Source: Bacillota bacterium (lineage in GTDB: Bacteria > Bacillota_A > Clostridia > DSM-8532). From it: DNA of 24,326 nucleotides. The translations under genes and the position numbers were made by a program. The DNA is taken from NCBI GenBank assembly GCA_023424865.1, contig JAFADM010000036.1, positions 1 to 24,326 on the forward strand, in the 5' to 3' direction. The notes under the pieces are model-generated. The model did no database searches, had not been told where the DNA came from, and was given only the letters and a program-made list of their open reading frames with translations. Numbering within the stretch: the first letter of the stretch is position 1; the number at the start of each line of letters is the position of its first letter. Of the stretch, positions 16,389 to 23,209 are shown in pieces.

Positions 16389-17729
16389 CTAACGTAAAGA
16401 AACCAGCGCGCTTAAAAGATCCTCAACAAGGGACAAGGCACCCTCATAACAGGCATAGCCCCTGTTTAGCACCACCCGGTTGGTGACGGGATAGCAAACG
16501 CAAAGAATGGGGGTATTGATATCCAGGGCCAGATCCCACTCAAAGGAACTGCCGAGCAGTACGGCGGAGCTTAAATTTTCGTAATAGGGTTCATTCCGAT
16601 CCGCAGGCCAGTGGCGCCGTATTTGGGGTAGTATGGCAGAGGCATCCGGATTGAAAACAATTTCAGGCTTGAGTCCTGTTACCGTTTCATCAAAACGCTT
16701 TAAAACCTTTTCTTTTTCATTCTCGAGAAGGGGATCAGTAATGATGGCAAGCTCCGGAAGCCACCCTAAGTCGTCGGCCACAAACCGGCTGAGGGCCGGG
16801 GTATAATTGGCGTCACCCACAATAATGGCGTGGCGCTGAAGATCGTAATCGTTATAAAGATCTGAAAGGCGTACCAGGTAATTGTAATAGCTCTTCTTCC
16901 CGTCGGCCTTAACTCTGTCGGACACCTCAGCCTCAAGGCTCAGGGCATCGGCCACTTGGTCAATAAAGCGGTCCGTGCTGTGTGCGCCTATGGGGAGGCT
17001 TAGCGTTATATAAGGTGTCCCATGAACTTCTCTAAAGGTTTCGGCTGCGCCTATACCGTAAGTGTCGGACAGAACAATGTTGAGAGAAGCATTTCCGCAG
17101 TTTTTAAGATCCTCCAGGGTTTCATCCTCGCCAAAGAAGGTATTGGCCTTTATACCCAGCCGTGAGAGAAGCTTTTTCAAATGCCGGAGGTTTCCCTGCC
17201 AGAATACGTCATGGGCCGGTACTAGCCCCCACAGGTTCACTATCGTTGGACTTTTGTCCTCCCTAATGGTCACATATTCCTTGAAAAGCGCTTGTAAAAC
17301 GAGGTCGTAGCCTTTATAGGCATTTCCCTTAAAGCCTCCTGTTTGGGCGGCCAGAAGTACGGCTCCTTCCACCGGGATACTCCGGGCTGTTGCTGTAATA
17401 TCATCTCCAATCATCTCTACCATACAGCCTGAGACAACAAAATAGAGGTCCCCGTCGATAAGCTCGATGGTTTTCTCAATTTGCTCGGTAAGGCGGTCTT
17501 CCCCGCCAAATACAATTTCCTTTTCACAGATGTTGGAGCTGGAAAGTGCGGTTCCTCCGCAGTAGCCGCTTCCCATGTAGCCCGAACCGCCGTTTATGGC
17601 ATAGGACAGGTTCAGTCCGCAGCCGGGGGCGGAATGGAGGATGGGAACAGTACGCGGCAGTGCGTTGAGTGTGGCAATGGCGCCTCCCAACGCACAGGAA
17701 AATTTCGGTCGATCCACGATTTGACCCAT
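16389..17729 (-). CDS. nitrogenase component 1-like protein, NifK-like (first K-type paralog)
   Basis: First gene of the operon, 446 residues. Cysteines 12 (FSCALGG), 37 (SAPGCG) and 102 (SGCMVEMIGDD) match the P-cluster ligands of NifK, with the same 25-residue spacing between the first two as NifK Cys70-Cys95. It starts almost directly at the first ligand, so the N-terminal arm of NifK is absent. The fold pattern continues to the C-terminal LNRGYACYEGALSLVEDLLSAL. ATG 17729 has GAGGTG seven bases upstream. A strong promoter lies about 170 bases upstream and a structured leader lies between. Together with the next gene it would form a D2K2-like complex. True NifK is unlikely because the usual nif genes are absent nearby and the paired D proteins lack the cofactor histidine. 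Confidence 0.87.
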   Translation of the reverse strand: MGQIVDRPKFSCALGGAIATLNALPRTVPILHSAPGCGLNLSYAINGGSGYMGSGYCGGTALSSSNICEKEIVFGGEDRLTEQIEKTIELIDGDLYFVVSGCMVEMIGDDITATARSIPVEGAVLLAAQTGGFKGNAYKGYDLVLQALFKEYVTIREDKSPTIVNLWGLVPAHDVFWQGNLRHLKKLLSRLGIKANTFFGEDETLEDLKNCGNASLNIVLSDTYGIGAAETFREVHGTPYITLSLPIGAHSTDRFIDQVADALSLEAEVSDRVKADGKKSYYNYLVRLSDLYNDYDLQRHAIIVGDANYTPALSRFVADDLGWLPELAIITDPLLENEKEKVLKRFDETVTGLKPEIVFNPDASAILPQIRRHWPADRNEPYYENLSSAVLLGSSFEWDLALDINTPILCVCYPVTNRVVLNRGYACYEGALSLVEDLLSALVSLR

Positions 17730-17890
17730 GATTTCACCTCGAATGTAAAAGTAAGCAAAGTAAAAATAAGTATGGAAAATGCTTTAGGTTCGGTGTTGTG
17801 AAGTACCGAAGGAAGAGGGTCTTTTCATAAGTGTAAAAGCCTGGGCTTCGGTGCTTGATTTGTAATACATAGTATTAATATATGTTAAGT
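17730..17890 (-). promoter_or_regulatory. structured 5' leader of the nitrogenase-like operon
   Basis: About 160 bases of untranslated leader. In the transcript, ACCGAAG (17852-17846) can pair with CTTCGGT (17811-17805), and the latter can instead pair with ACCGAA (17794-17789). The two hairpins exclude each other, which is the layout of attenuators and other RNA switches. No clean T-run follows, and I do not recognise a known riboswitch class. A 28-codon reading frame (17870-17784) without a ribosome binding site also covers these arms. Confidence 0.4.
17863..17887 (-). promoter_or_regulatory. putative operator at the start of the nitrogenase-like operon
   Basis: The + strand holds the palindrome TAATAC-ATA-GTATTA at 17863-17877 and the octamer ATATGTTA at 17880-17887. 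Both lie just downstream of the -10 box of the leftward promoter, where a bound protein would block transcription. The same octamer occurs twice after the -10 of the divergent promoter (18034-18041 and 18043-18050). Confidence 0.5.
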
Positions 17891-17896
17891 ATTTTC

Positions 17897-17925
17897 ACTA
17901 TAGCATGCCGCCTCACCAAAGTCAA
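17897..17925 (-). promoter_or_regulatory. sigma-A-type promoter of the nitrogenase-like operon
   Basis: Read leftward, TTGACT (17925-17920) and TATAGT (17902-17897) are separated by 17 bases, one mismatch from consensus in each box. Transcription would start near 17890. No -24/-12 (sigma-54) element, which drives classical nif genes in many bacteria, is seen. Confidence 0.75.
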
Positions 17926-17988
17926 ATGTAAGTGAAAGCCACGGAATTTTAGCAATTGGTAGTATAAAAAGTTTAATTTAAAAAGGTA

Positions 17989-18017
17989 TTGACAGCCTAA
18001 AAACCATTGATTATAAT
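17989..18017 (+). promoter_or_regulatory. consensus sigma-A promoter of the Cys-rich ORF and ABC importer operon
   Basis: TTGACA (17989-17994) and TATAAT (18012-18017) are both perfect consensus boxes with the ideal 17-base spacer. Transcription would begin near 18024, giving a leader of about 170 bases to the small Cys-rich gene and about 500 bases to the binding-protein gene. So strong a promoter implies that a repressor or leader controls output. Confidence 0.85.
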
Positions 18018-18028
18018 GAGCCGTATAA

Positions 18029-18050
18029 AACATATATGTTAAATATGTTA
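18029..18050 (+). promoter_or_regulatory. putative operator at the start of the ABC importer operon
   Basis: AACATATATGTT (18029-18040) is a perfect 12-bp palindrome. ATATGTTA occurs at 18034-18041 and again at 18043-18050, nine bases apart. The element starts about five bases after the expected transcription start. A third ATATGTTA lies at the equivalent place in the divergent promoter. The regulator is not encoded in the window in any obvious way. Confidence 0.55.
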
Positions 18051-18192
18051 TATTGAAGATACAGCTCCCGCCAATGACAGTTCAGCTTAGACATAAGTAC
18101 AAACGAAAAAAATCAGAGACTATAGCAATCCCTGCATGCCTAATGCGGCAATTACTAAAAAAGGGCTCTATAAACGAATAAGGAGAACACCC

Positions 18193-18354
18193 ATGGCCCA
18201 CATTCATTCACGGAACAACAGCAAAAACAACCATTCATTCTGTTCATGTCGTCAGAACGGTGCATGTCTCTGTTCCGAAAAGGACAGCATTTCCCTGGGC
18301 GCCGCTGCGTCCTTTAAAAGTCTTACCTGTCCTGCCTGTCGATCTAAAAACTAA
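18193..18354 (+). CDS. small Cys-rich protein or leader peptide, 53 residues
   Basis: Not a family I recognise. ATG 18193 has AGGAG eight bases upstream and is the first well-supported start after the strong promoter. The protein has three histidines near the N-terminus (3, 5, 14) and six cysteines arranged as C17-x-C19, C25-x-C27 and C46-x-x-C49, plus basic residues, and no signal peptide or membrane segment. A small metal- or Fe-S-binding protein would fit, as would a leader peptide whose Cys codons let cysteine supply control the downstream importer genes. A reading starting at 18136 would run through the ribosome binding site and is less likely. It lies 166 bases before the binding-protein gene in the same transcript. 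Confidence 0.6.
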   Translation: MAHIHSRNNSKNNHSFCSCRQNGACLCSEKDSISLGAAASFKSLTCPACRSKN

Positions 18355-18520
18355 AGCTGCCCTATTGACGCTTAAATGAGGTGTTCCTGCAAAGCCGGAG
18401 CCTTCTTCGGCAAGGCGTACAATGCCAGGAAATGAACTTTATTGCCTGTCTGTTTAAATTCGTAGTTAAGAAATAGAAAAGGTGCATTCCATGCAAAACA
18501 GAAAAGAGAGGGGAATTATA
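18355..18520 (+). promoter_or_regulatory. gap between the Cys-rich ORF and the binding-protein gene, with alternative hairpins
   Basis: GCCGGA (18394-18399) can pair with TTCGGC (18406-18411), while GCCTT (18400-18404) can pair with AAGGC (18412-18416). The two cannot form together. A further imperfect hairpin, CAGG..AAT/ATT..CCTG, lies at about 18425-18449. None has a good T-run. A regulatory role is possible but weakly supported. Confidence 0.3.
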
Positions 18521-20122
18521 ATGAAACAGAAAAAGCATTCATTGAAAACCACTGTTGCCGCATTAACCCTTGCTGCCCTGACTATTGCCCTGGCGGGCTG
18601 CGGCCAAGCCAATGTAAGCTCCGGAAACAGTGCCACGCCCACACCGGCTTCGCCAAGCCCCAGCACATCGGCTACAGCCACGCCGGAGGCTACTCCCGCG
18701 GCAAGCGGAGGCATCAGGCAGGGAGGGGAATTGGTGGCCGCCTATTCCACCGAACCAACCACCTGGGATCCTTATCTCAGTGAAGGGGCGGATGTCCGAA
18801 GCCTGTTGTTTAATGTCTATGAAGGCCTGGTAAAGCCCAACTCCAAGGGTGAGCTGGTACCGGCCGTTGCCGAAGCCTACACGATTTCTCCGGATGCGAC
18901 AAAATACACCTTTACCTTGAGAAAAGACATTAAGTTCTCCGATGGACGGCCTGTTACTACAGGAGATATCAAATATTCTCTGGATCGTGCCAGGGAGCTT
19001 CAGCTATCCAGTGCGTTAAAGAGCATATCCGAAATTGAAGCCGTCAGTGACACAGAGGTCGTGATCACTCTTGCGGCTGCGGATGTGGATTTTCTGCCCT
19101 ACCTGACCCTGGCCATTCTCCCCGAAGGCGTTGATCTGGCCGCAAAGCCTCTTGGAACCGGCCCTTTCACTCTGGAATCCTACGCAACGGAGGAGGAGAT
19201 TGTGCTTGTTCGGAATACGAATTACTGGCAGGAAGGCCGTCCCTATCTTGACAAGGTTACGCTTAAGAAAACGGCGGATACCGACGCAAGCTTACTGGCC
19301 CTGCAGGCAGGCACTATTGATATCAGCTCCGTAACCCAGACCAATTATGAGCAGGTGGATAAGAGCAAATTTAACTTTACCCAGAGGAAATCCGCTTCCG
19401 TACAGCAGTTTAACCTGAATAACGCCAAGGAGCCCTTCACGGATGAGCGTGTGAGGCAGGCCGTTTCCTATGTGGTCAACGCTCAGGAAATCATCGATCT
19501 GGTCAACGGCGGACTGGGCTTCAAATCCGGTACCCCCATCATTCCCGGCCTTACGGTCTACTACGATGAAAGCCTGGAAAAATCCTACCCCACGGATATT
19601 GAAAAAGCCAAAGCCCTGCTTTCCGACGCAGGATATGCCAACGGCTTTACCTTCGACATTACCGTACCCTCCAATTACCCTGTACATGTAAACACGGCTC
19701 AGGTTATCGCCCAGCAGCTCCAGCAAATCGGCGTGACGGCCAACATTGTTCAGGTGGACTGGGCCACATGGCTCAGCCAGGTATACACCAACCGGGATTA
19801 CACCTCCACCATCATATCAGTAGACGGGTCGGCACTTTCGCCCAGAAGCTTTTTGAGCCGTTATGTTTCCGATGCCTCCAACAACTTCGTCAACTACAAC
19901 AGCGCCGATTTTGACAAAATCTACGCCGACGCACAGAAGGAGCTTGACGTAACCAAGCGCGTCGCCCTTTATAAAGACCTGCAAAAGCTATTGTCCGAGG
20001 ATGCGGCAAGCGTTTACATTCAGGATATACAAAGCTATATTGCCCTTAACAGCAAGTTTGCAGGCTACGAGGACTATCCCCTTTATGTTACGGATTATTC
20101 CACCATCCACCTGGCTGAATAA
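18521..20122 (+). CDS. peptide/nickel-type ABC importer substrate-binding lipoprotein (SBP family 5)
   Basis: Lipid-anchored extracellular binding protein of 533 residues for a Dpp/Opp/Nik-type importer. The signal peptide ends in the lipobox LAGC with lipidated Cys27, followed by a low-complexity Ser/Thr/Pro/Ala linker to about residue 65. The mature part begins GGELVAAYSTEPTTWDPYLSE and later has SPDATKYTFTLRKDIKFSDG, a pattern typical of SBP_bac_5 proteins such as DppA, OppA and NikA. I chose ATG 18521 because of the AGAGGGG upstream and the signal peptide; in-frame GTG 18482 and ATG 18491 are less well placed. The ligand could be a peptide, nickel or another small compound and cannot be decided by eye. 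Divergence from the nitrogenase-like operon with a shared operator motif suggests a linked function. Confidence 0.92.
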   Translation: MKQKKHSLKTTVAALTLAALTIALAGCGQANVSSGNSATPTPASPSPSTSATATPEATPAASGGIRQGGELVAAYSTEPTTWDPYLSEGADVRSLLFNVYEGLVKPNSKGELVPAVAEAYTISPDATKYTFTLRKDIKFSDGRPVTTGDIKYSLDRARELQLSSALKSISEIEAVSDTEVVITLAAADVDFLPYLTLAILPEGVDLAAKPLGTGPFTLESYATEEEIVLVRNTNYWQEGRPYLDKVTLKKTADTDASLLALQAGTIDISSVTQTNYEQVDKSKFNFTQRKSASVQQFNLNNAKEPFTDERVRQAVSYVVNAQEIIDLVNGGLGFKSGTPIIPGLTVYYDESLEKSYPTDIEKAKALLSDAGYANGFTFDITVPSNYPVHVNTAQVIAQQLQQIGVTANIVQVDWATWLSQVYTNRDYTSTIISVDGSALSPRSFLSRYVSDASNNFVNYNSADFDKIYADAQKELDVTKRVALYKDLQKLLSEDAASVYIQDIQSYIALNSKFAGYEDYPLYVTDYSTIHLAE

Positions 20123-20167
20123 AAGAAGACCAGGGAAAGCGCAGCATCCAACGGGCGCTTGAAATAG

Positions 20168-20200
20168 GGGAACCGCAGCCCTTTGTGGCAGGCGGTTCCC
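20168..20200 (+). terminator. intra-operon terminator-like hairpin after the binding-protein gene
   Basis: GGGAACCGC (20168-20176) pairs with GCGGTTCCC (20192-20200), with an inner GCC/GGC extension, followed by TTTGG. The T-run is short, so it probably ends only part of the transcripts or protects the 3' end. This would give more binding protein than permease, as is common in such operons. The rest of the 249-base gap has no convincing gene. Confidence 0.6.
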
Positions 20201-20371
20201 TTTGGATTGGAAGTCCTTTGCGTAAGCAAATTCGGCTAAAAGGGAGGGGGTTCCATGCCCCCGAGCTTTGGATTGTCGGCCGGAGCCGGCTCCTGAGGCG
20301 GTGCGGCTGACAGCAGGAAGATAGGGCCTCCGGGTTTTAAAGCGTATTGACCGTAAAGCGAGGAAAAGTCC

Positions 20372-21313
20372 ATGGGATACATAATAAGACGTCTGACGGC
20401 AGCGGTTTTTACAGTGCTGCTGGTGTCGCTGTTAATCTTTTTAGCCTTCAATATCGTACCCGGTGACCCTGTGCGAATGATTCTGGGAACAGAGGCCAGC
20501 GAGGAGCGGGTAGCGGCCCTTCGTGAACACCTGGGCCTGGATGTAAGCATGCCCCGGCAATATATCAACTGGGTGGCAGGCATGTTTCAGGGGGATTTTG
20601 GAACCTCCATAAAATACCAGAAGCCTGTATCGGACCTTTTGGGGCAGCGCATCTGGGTAACCACCACCCTGGCGGTTCTGTCCCTTCTTATTGCTTTTGC
20701 CGCAGCCATTCCACTGGGGATATTCGCCGCCCGAAAGCGCCATACCGTAACGGATAAAGTGGTTAATGCCGGATCCATGCTTGCCATTTCCGTGCCCGGC
20801 TTCTATCTGGGTATTTTGGTTATCTGGTTTTTTGGCCTTAAGCTGAAGTTTTTTATGCCGGGAGGCTATGTGTCCTACCGGACGGATTTTTGGGGCTACC
20901 TGCGCTTTATGCTGTTTCCGGCTGTTGTTATGGCCCTGCCCAATATCGCCGTTATGCTCAAATACCTTCGTACCTCCATCCTGGAGGAGCTTAAGCGCAA
21001 TTATGTGAAAACCGCCTACAGCAAGGGGAACACTGAAAAAGGCGTGCTGTACGGGCATGTGCTTAAGAATGCCTTTGTCCCGGTAATATCCCTTATCGGC
21101 ATGATGGTGGCCGGCGCCTTTGGCGGGAGCATTATCATTGAACAGGTCTTCGGCATACCCGGCATGGGCTCGCTTCTTATCGGGGCCATAACCTCAAGGG
21201 ATTTCCCGCTGGTCCAATCCATGGTTGTTTTTATCTCACTCATTGTGGTGGCAGCCAATTCCGCCACAGATATACTATTACAGTTTATCGATCCAAGAAT
21301 CAAACTGAATTAA
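20372..21313 (+). CDS. DppB/OppB-type ABC transporter permease
   Basis: Inner-membrane permease of 313 residues, the usual length for DppB/NikB/OppB. It starts MGYIIRRLTAAVFTVLLVSLLIF, with one N-terminal membrane segment, then the family hallmark PGDPVRMILG at 30-39 and an extracellular loop ending in GDFGTSI. Further membrane segments follow, and the ATPase docking loop lies around 207-238 (YVKTAYSKGNTEKGVLYGHVLKNA). The C-terminal IDPRIKLN is also typical. ATG 20372 is preceded by GAGG. It forms a heterodimer with the next gene. Substrate identity is not visible from permease sequence. Confidence 0.94.
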   Translation: MGYIIRRLTAAVFTVLLVSLLIFLAFNIVPGDPVRMILGTEASEERVAALREHLGLDVSMPRQYINWVAGMFQGDFGTSIKYQKPVSDLLGQRIWVTTTLAVLSLLIAFAAAIPLGIFAARKRHTVTDKVVNAGSMLAISVPGFYLGILVIWFFGLKLKFFMPGGYVSYRTDFWGYLRFMLFPAVVMALPNIAVMLKYLRTSILEELKRNYVKTAYSKGNTEKGVLYGHVLKNAFVPVISLIGMMVAGAFGGSIIIEQVFGIPGMGSLLIGAITSRDFPLVQSMVVFISLIVVAANSATDILLQFIDPRIKLN

Positions 21314-21340
21314 AAGCCGGTGCGCGAAAGGAGGCGCTCA

Positions 21341-22147
21341 ATGCGCTACAAGATGAATACCGAATTCAAAGTGGGCCTGGCCATGACCGGGTTCATTCTC
21401 GCGCTGATGGTTCTCAGCTTCTTTTACACGCCCTATGACCCTTATGCCATGAGCATGAAGCTTTCGGACAAACTGCTGCTGCCGTCGGCTGAGCATTGGC
21501 TGGGAACGGATAATTTCGGCAGGGATATTCTGAGCCGTCTTATGACGGGCATTAGATACACCATGCTCGTGGCTGTAAGCACGGCTGCCATAAGCCTTGC
21601 CGCGGGTGTTGTCCTGGGCTTTATTTCCGGTTATATGGGGAAGGCCGTGGATGAGGTTATTATGCGGCTTATGGATGCCATCAGCTCCTTCCCCGGAATT
21701 CTTCTGGCCCTTGTCATGGTGGCGGTTTTAAATCAGGGGCGCTACACCATCATTCTGGCTCTGAGCATTCTCTTTGTGCCCAGCTTCACCCGAATTGCAC
21801 GGGGCGGTCTTTTGCAGTATAAAAGCGCGGATTTTGTGAAGAATGCCCAGGTGTTCGGCTCCTCCCGCATGCGCATTATTTTTGTTCATATCCTGCCCAA
21901 TATTTATCCCTCGTTATTGTCCTCCCTGGTACTGGGACTTAGCAACGCCATTATGTCCGAATCGGGCATGAGTTATCTGGGGCTGGGGCTTCAGCCGCCC
22001 ATTCCCAGTTGGGGACGAATGCTCAGCGAGGCCCAGGGGCAATTGTTTAATGCCCCCTGGTACGCGGCTGTTTCAGGGCTTTTTATCATCTTTACGGTGA
22101 TGGGCCTGAACTTTCTGGGAGAAGGCATACGAAAAATGCTTCCCTGA
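21341..22147 (+). CDS. DppC/OppC-type ABC transporter permease
   Basis: Second permease, 268 residues. The family signature HWLGTDNFGRDILSRLMTG begins at about residue 52, after one N-terminal membrane segment (about 12-30). The docking loop sits near the middle of the protein (YKSADFVKNAQVFGSSRMRIIFVHILPN). The end, LGEGIRKML, is near-standard for DppC. I chose ATG 21341 because AAGGAGG precedes it; the in-frame GTG at 21320 lies upstream of that site. It follows the DppB-type gene by 27 bases and pairs with it. Confidence 0.93.
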   Translation: MRYKMNTEFKVGLAMTGFILALMVLSFFYTPYDPYAMSMKLSDKLLLPSAEHWLGTDNFGRDILSRLMTGIRYTMLVAVSTAAISLAAGVVLGFISGYMGKAVDEVIMRLMDAISSFPGILLALVMVAVLNQGRYTIILALSILFVPSFTRIARGGLLQYKSADFVKNAQVFGSSRMRIIFVHILPNIYPSLLSSLVLGLSNAIMSESGMSYLGLGLQPPIPSWGRMLSEAQGQLFNAPWYAAVSGLFIIFTVMGLNFLGEGIRKMLP

Positions 22148-22207
22148 TTCGTCAGGTTCTTTTCAAACCCTTTGCACAAGGGGAAAGCCCAAAAAGGAGG
22201 CGACAGC

Positions 22208-23209
22208 ATGACTGATTCGGAAAAACTGCTTCGGGTAACCGATCTCTCCATAGGCGTTGTGAGAGACGGACAGTATTATGCCGCTGTAGACGGTATCGAC
22301 TTTTTCATTCGCAGGGGCGAAATTCTGGGGCTGGTAGGGGAAAGCGGCTGCGGCAAGAGCATGACCGCCCTGGCTGTTGCAGGGCTCCTTCCGGAAGGCA
22401 TCCGTATAAAAAGCGGAAGCATTGTCTTTGAAGGCGACAGTCTTCTGGACATGACGGAAAAGGAGCGTACCAGGATTCGTGGCCGGGTTATTTCCATGGT
22501 ATTCCAGGAGCCCATGAGCTCTCTCAACCCCCTTATGAAAATAGGAAAGCAGGTTTCGGAGGTCATCCGGCTTCATGATAATAAAACCAGAGAAGAAATG
22601 GAGGCCATGACCTTATCCATTATGGAAAAAGTAGGTCTGCCAAACCCAAGAGCTCTGATGCAAAGCTATCCTCATGAGCTTTCAGGCGGCATGCAGCAGC
22701 GGGTGATGATTGCCATGGCGGTAATCTCCAATCCCAGGCTTATTATCGCAGATGAGCCCACCACCGCTCTGGATGTGACCATGCAGGCCCAGATATTGGA
22801 GCTGCTTAAGTTAATCAATAAGGAATATGGCATCGCTATCCTGTTCATCTCCCACGATCTGGGGGTGGTCAGCCGGTTCTGCCACCGGATGGCCGTGATG
22901 TACGCGGGCAAAATCGTAGAGGAGGGCACTGTAAGCAATATCTTTCATCACCCTGTCCATGAATACACCCGGGGCCTTTTAGGGTCCATCCCTACCTCGG
23001 AAAGCCGGGGAAAGCCCCTGGTAAGCATTAAGGGCAGGGTTCCCTCCGTATATGAGAAGCGTATGCCCTGTCCCTTTGCCCCAAGGTGCCAAAAAGCGGA
23101 GGACCGCTGTTATAAAAGCCCGCCAAAGAGTGTGGCTTTAAGCGAGAATCATACGGTAAGCTGCATCCTTGCAGAGAATGAGAGTGAGATGGAATATGTC
23201 AGAATATGA
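22208..23209 (+). CDS. DppD/OppD-type ABC transporter ATPase
   Basis: Cytoplasmic ATPase of 333 residues that powers the importer. Walker A GESGCGKS at 44-51, Q-loop Gln100, signature LSGGMQQ at 158-164, Walker B LIIADEP at 178-184 with catalytic Glu183, and switch His216 are all intact. The C-terminal oligopeptide-transporter region carries cysteines 288, 294, 301 and 319 in a CPFAPRC...C pattern, which is characteristic of this family; in at least one studied homolog these bind an Fe-S cluster. ATG 22208 has GGAGG upstream. The gene overlaps the next ATPase gene by 14 bases, indicating coupled translation. Confidence 0.95.
   Translation: MTDSEKLLRVTDLSIGVVRDGQYYAAVDGIDFFIRRGEILGLVGESGCGKSMTALAVAGLLPEGIRIKSGSIVFEGDSLLDMTEKERTRIRGRVISMVFQEPMSSLNPLMKIGKQVSEVIRLHDNKTREEMEAMTLSIMEKVGLPNPRALMQSYPHELSGGMQQRVMIAMAVISNPRLIIADEPTTALDVTMQAQILELLKLINKEYGIAILFISHDLGVVSRFCHRMAVMYAGKIVEEGTVSNIFHHPVHEYTRGLLGSIPTSESRGKPLVSIKGRVPSVYEKRMPCPFAPRCQKAEDRCYKSPPKSVALSENHTVSCILAENESEMEYVRI

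Noticed and set aside
12062..17729. Calling the four genes nifD/nifK/nifE/nifN for nitrogen fixation
   Set aside because: The cofactor histidine is missing in both D-like proteins, the N-terminal arm of NifK is absent, the order is K-D-D-K, and nifH, nifB, nifV and sigma-54 promoter elements are not seen.
17784..17870. 28-residue reading frame in the leader of the nitrogenase-like operon
   Set aside because: There is no ribosome binding site and no notable composition; it may be incidental to the hairpin arms.
20255..20296. 13-residue frame with a purine-rich AGGGAGGGGG upstream, in the importer gap
   Set aside because: Very short with no features; the purine run is within a GC-rich non-coding gap.
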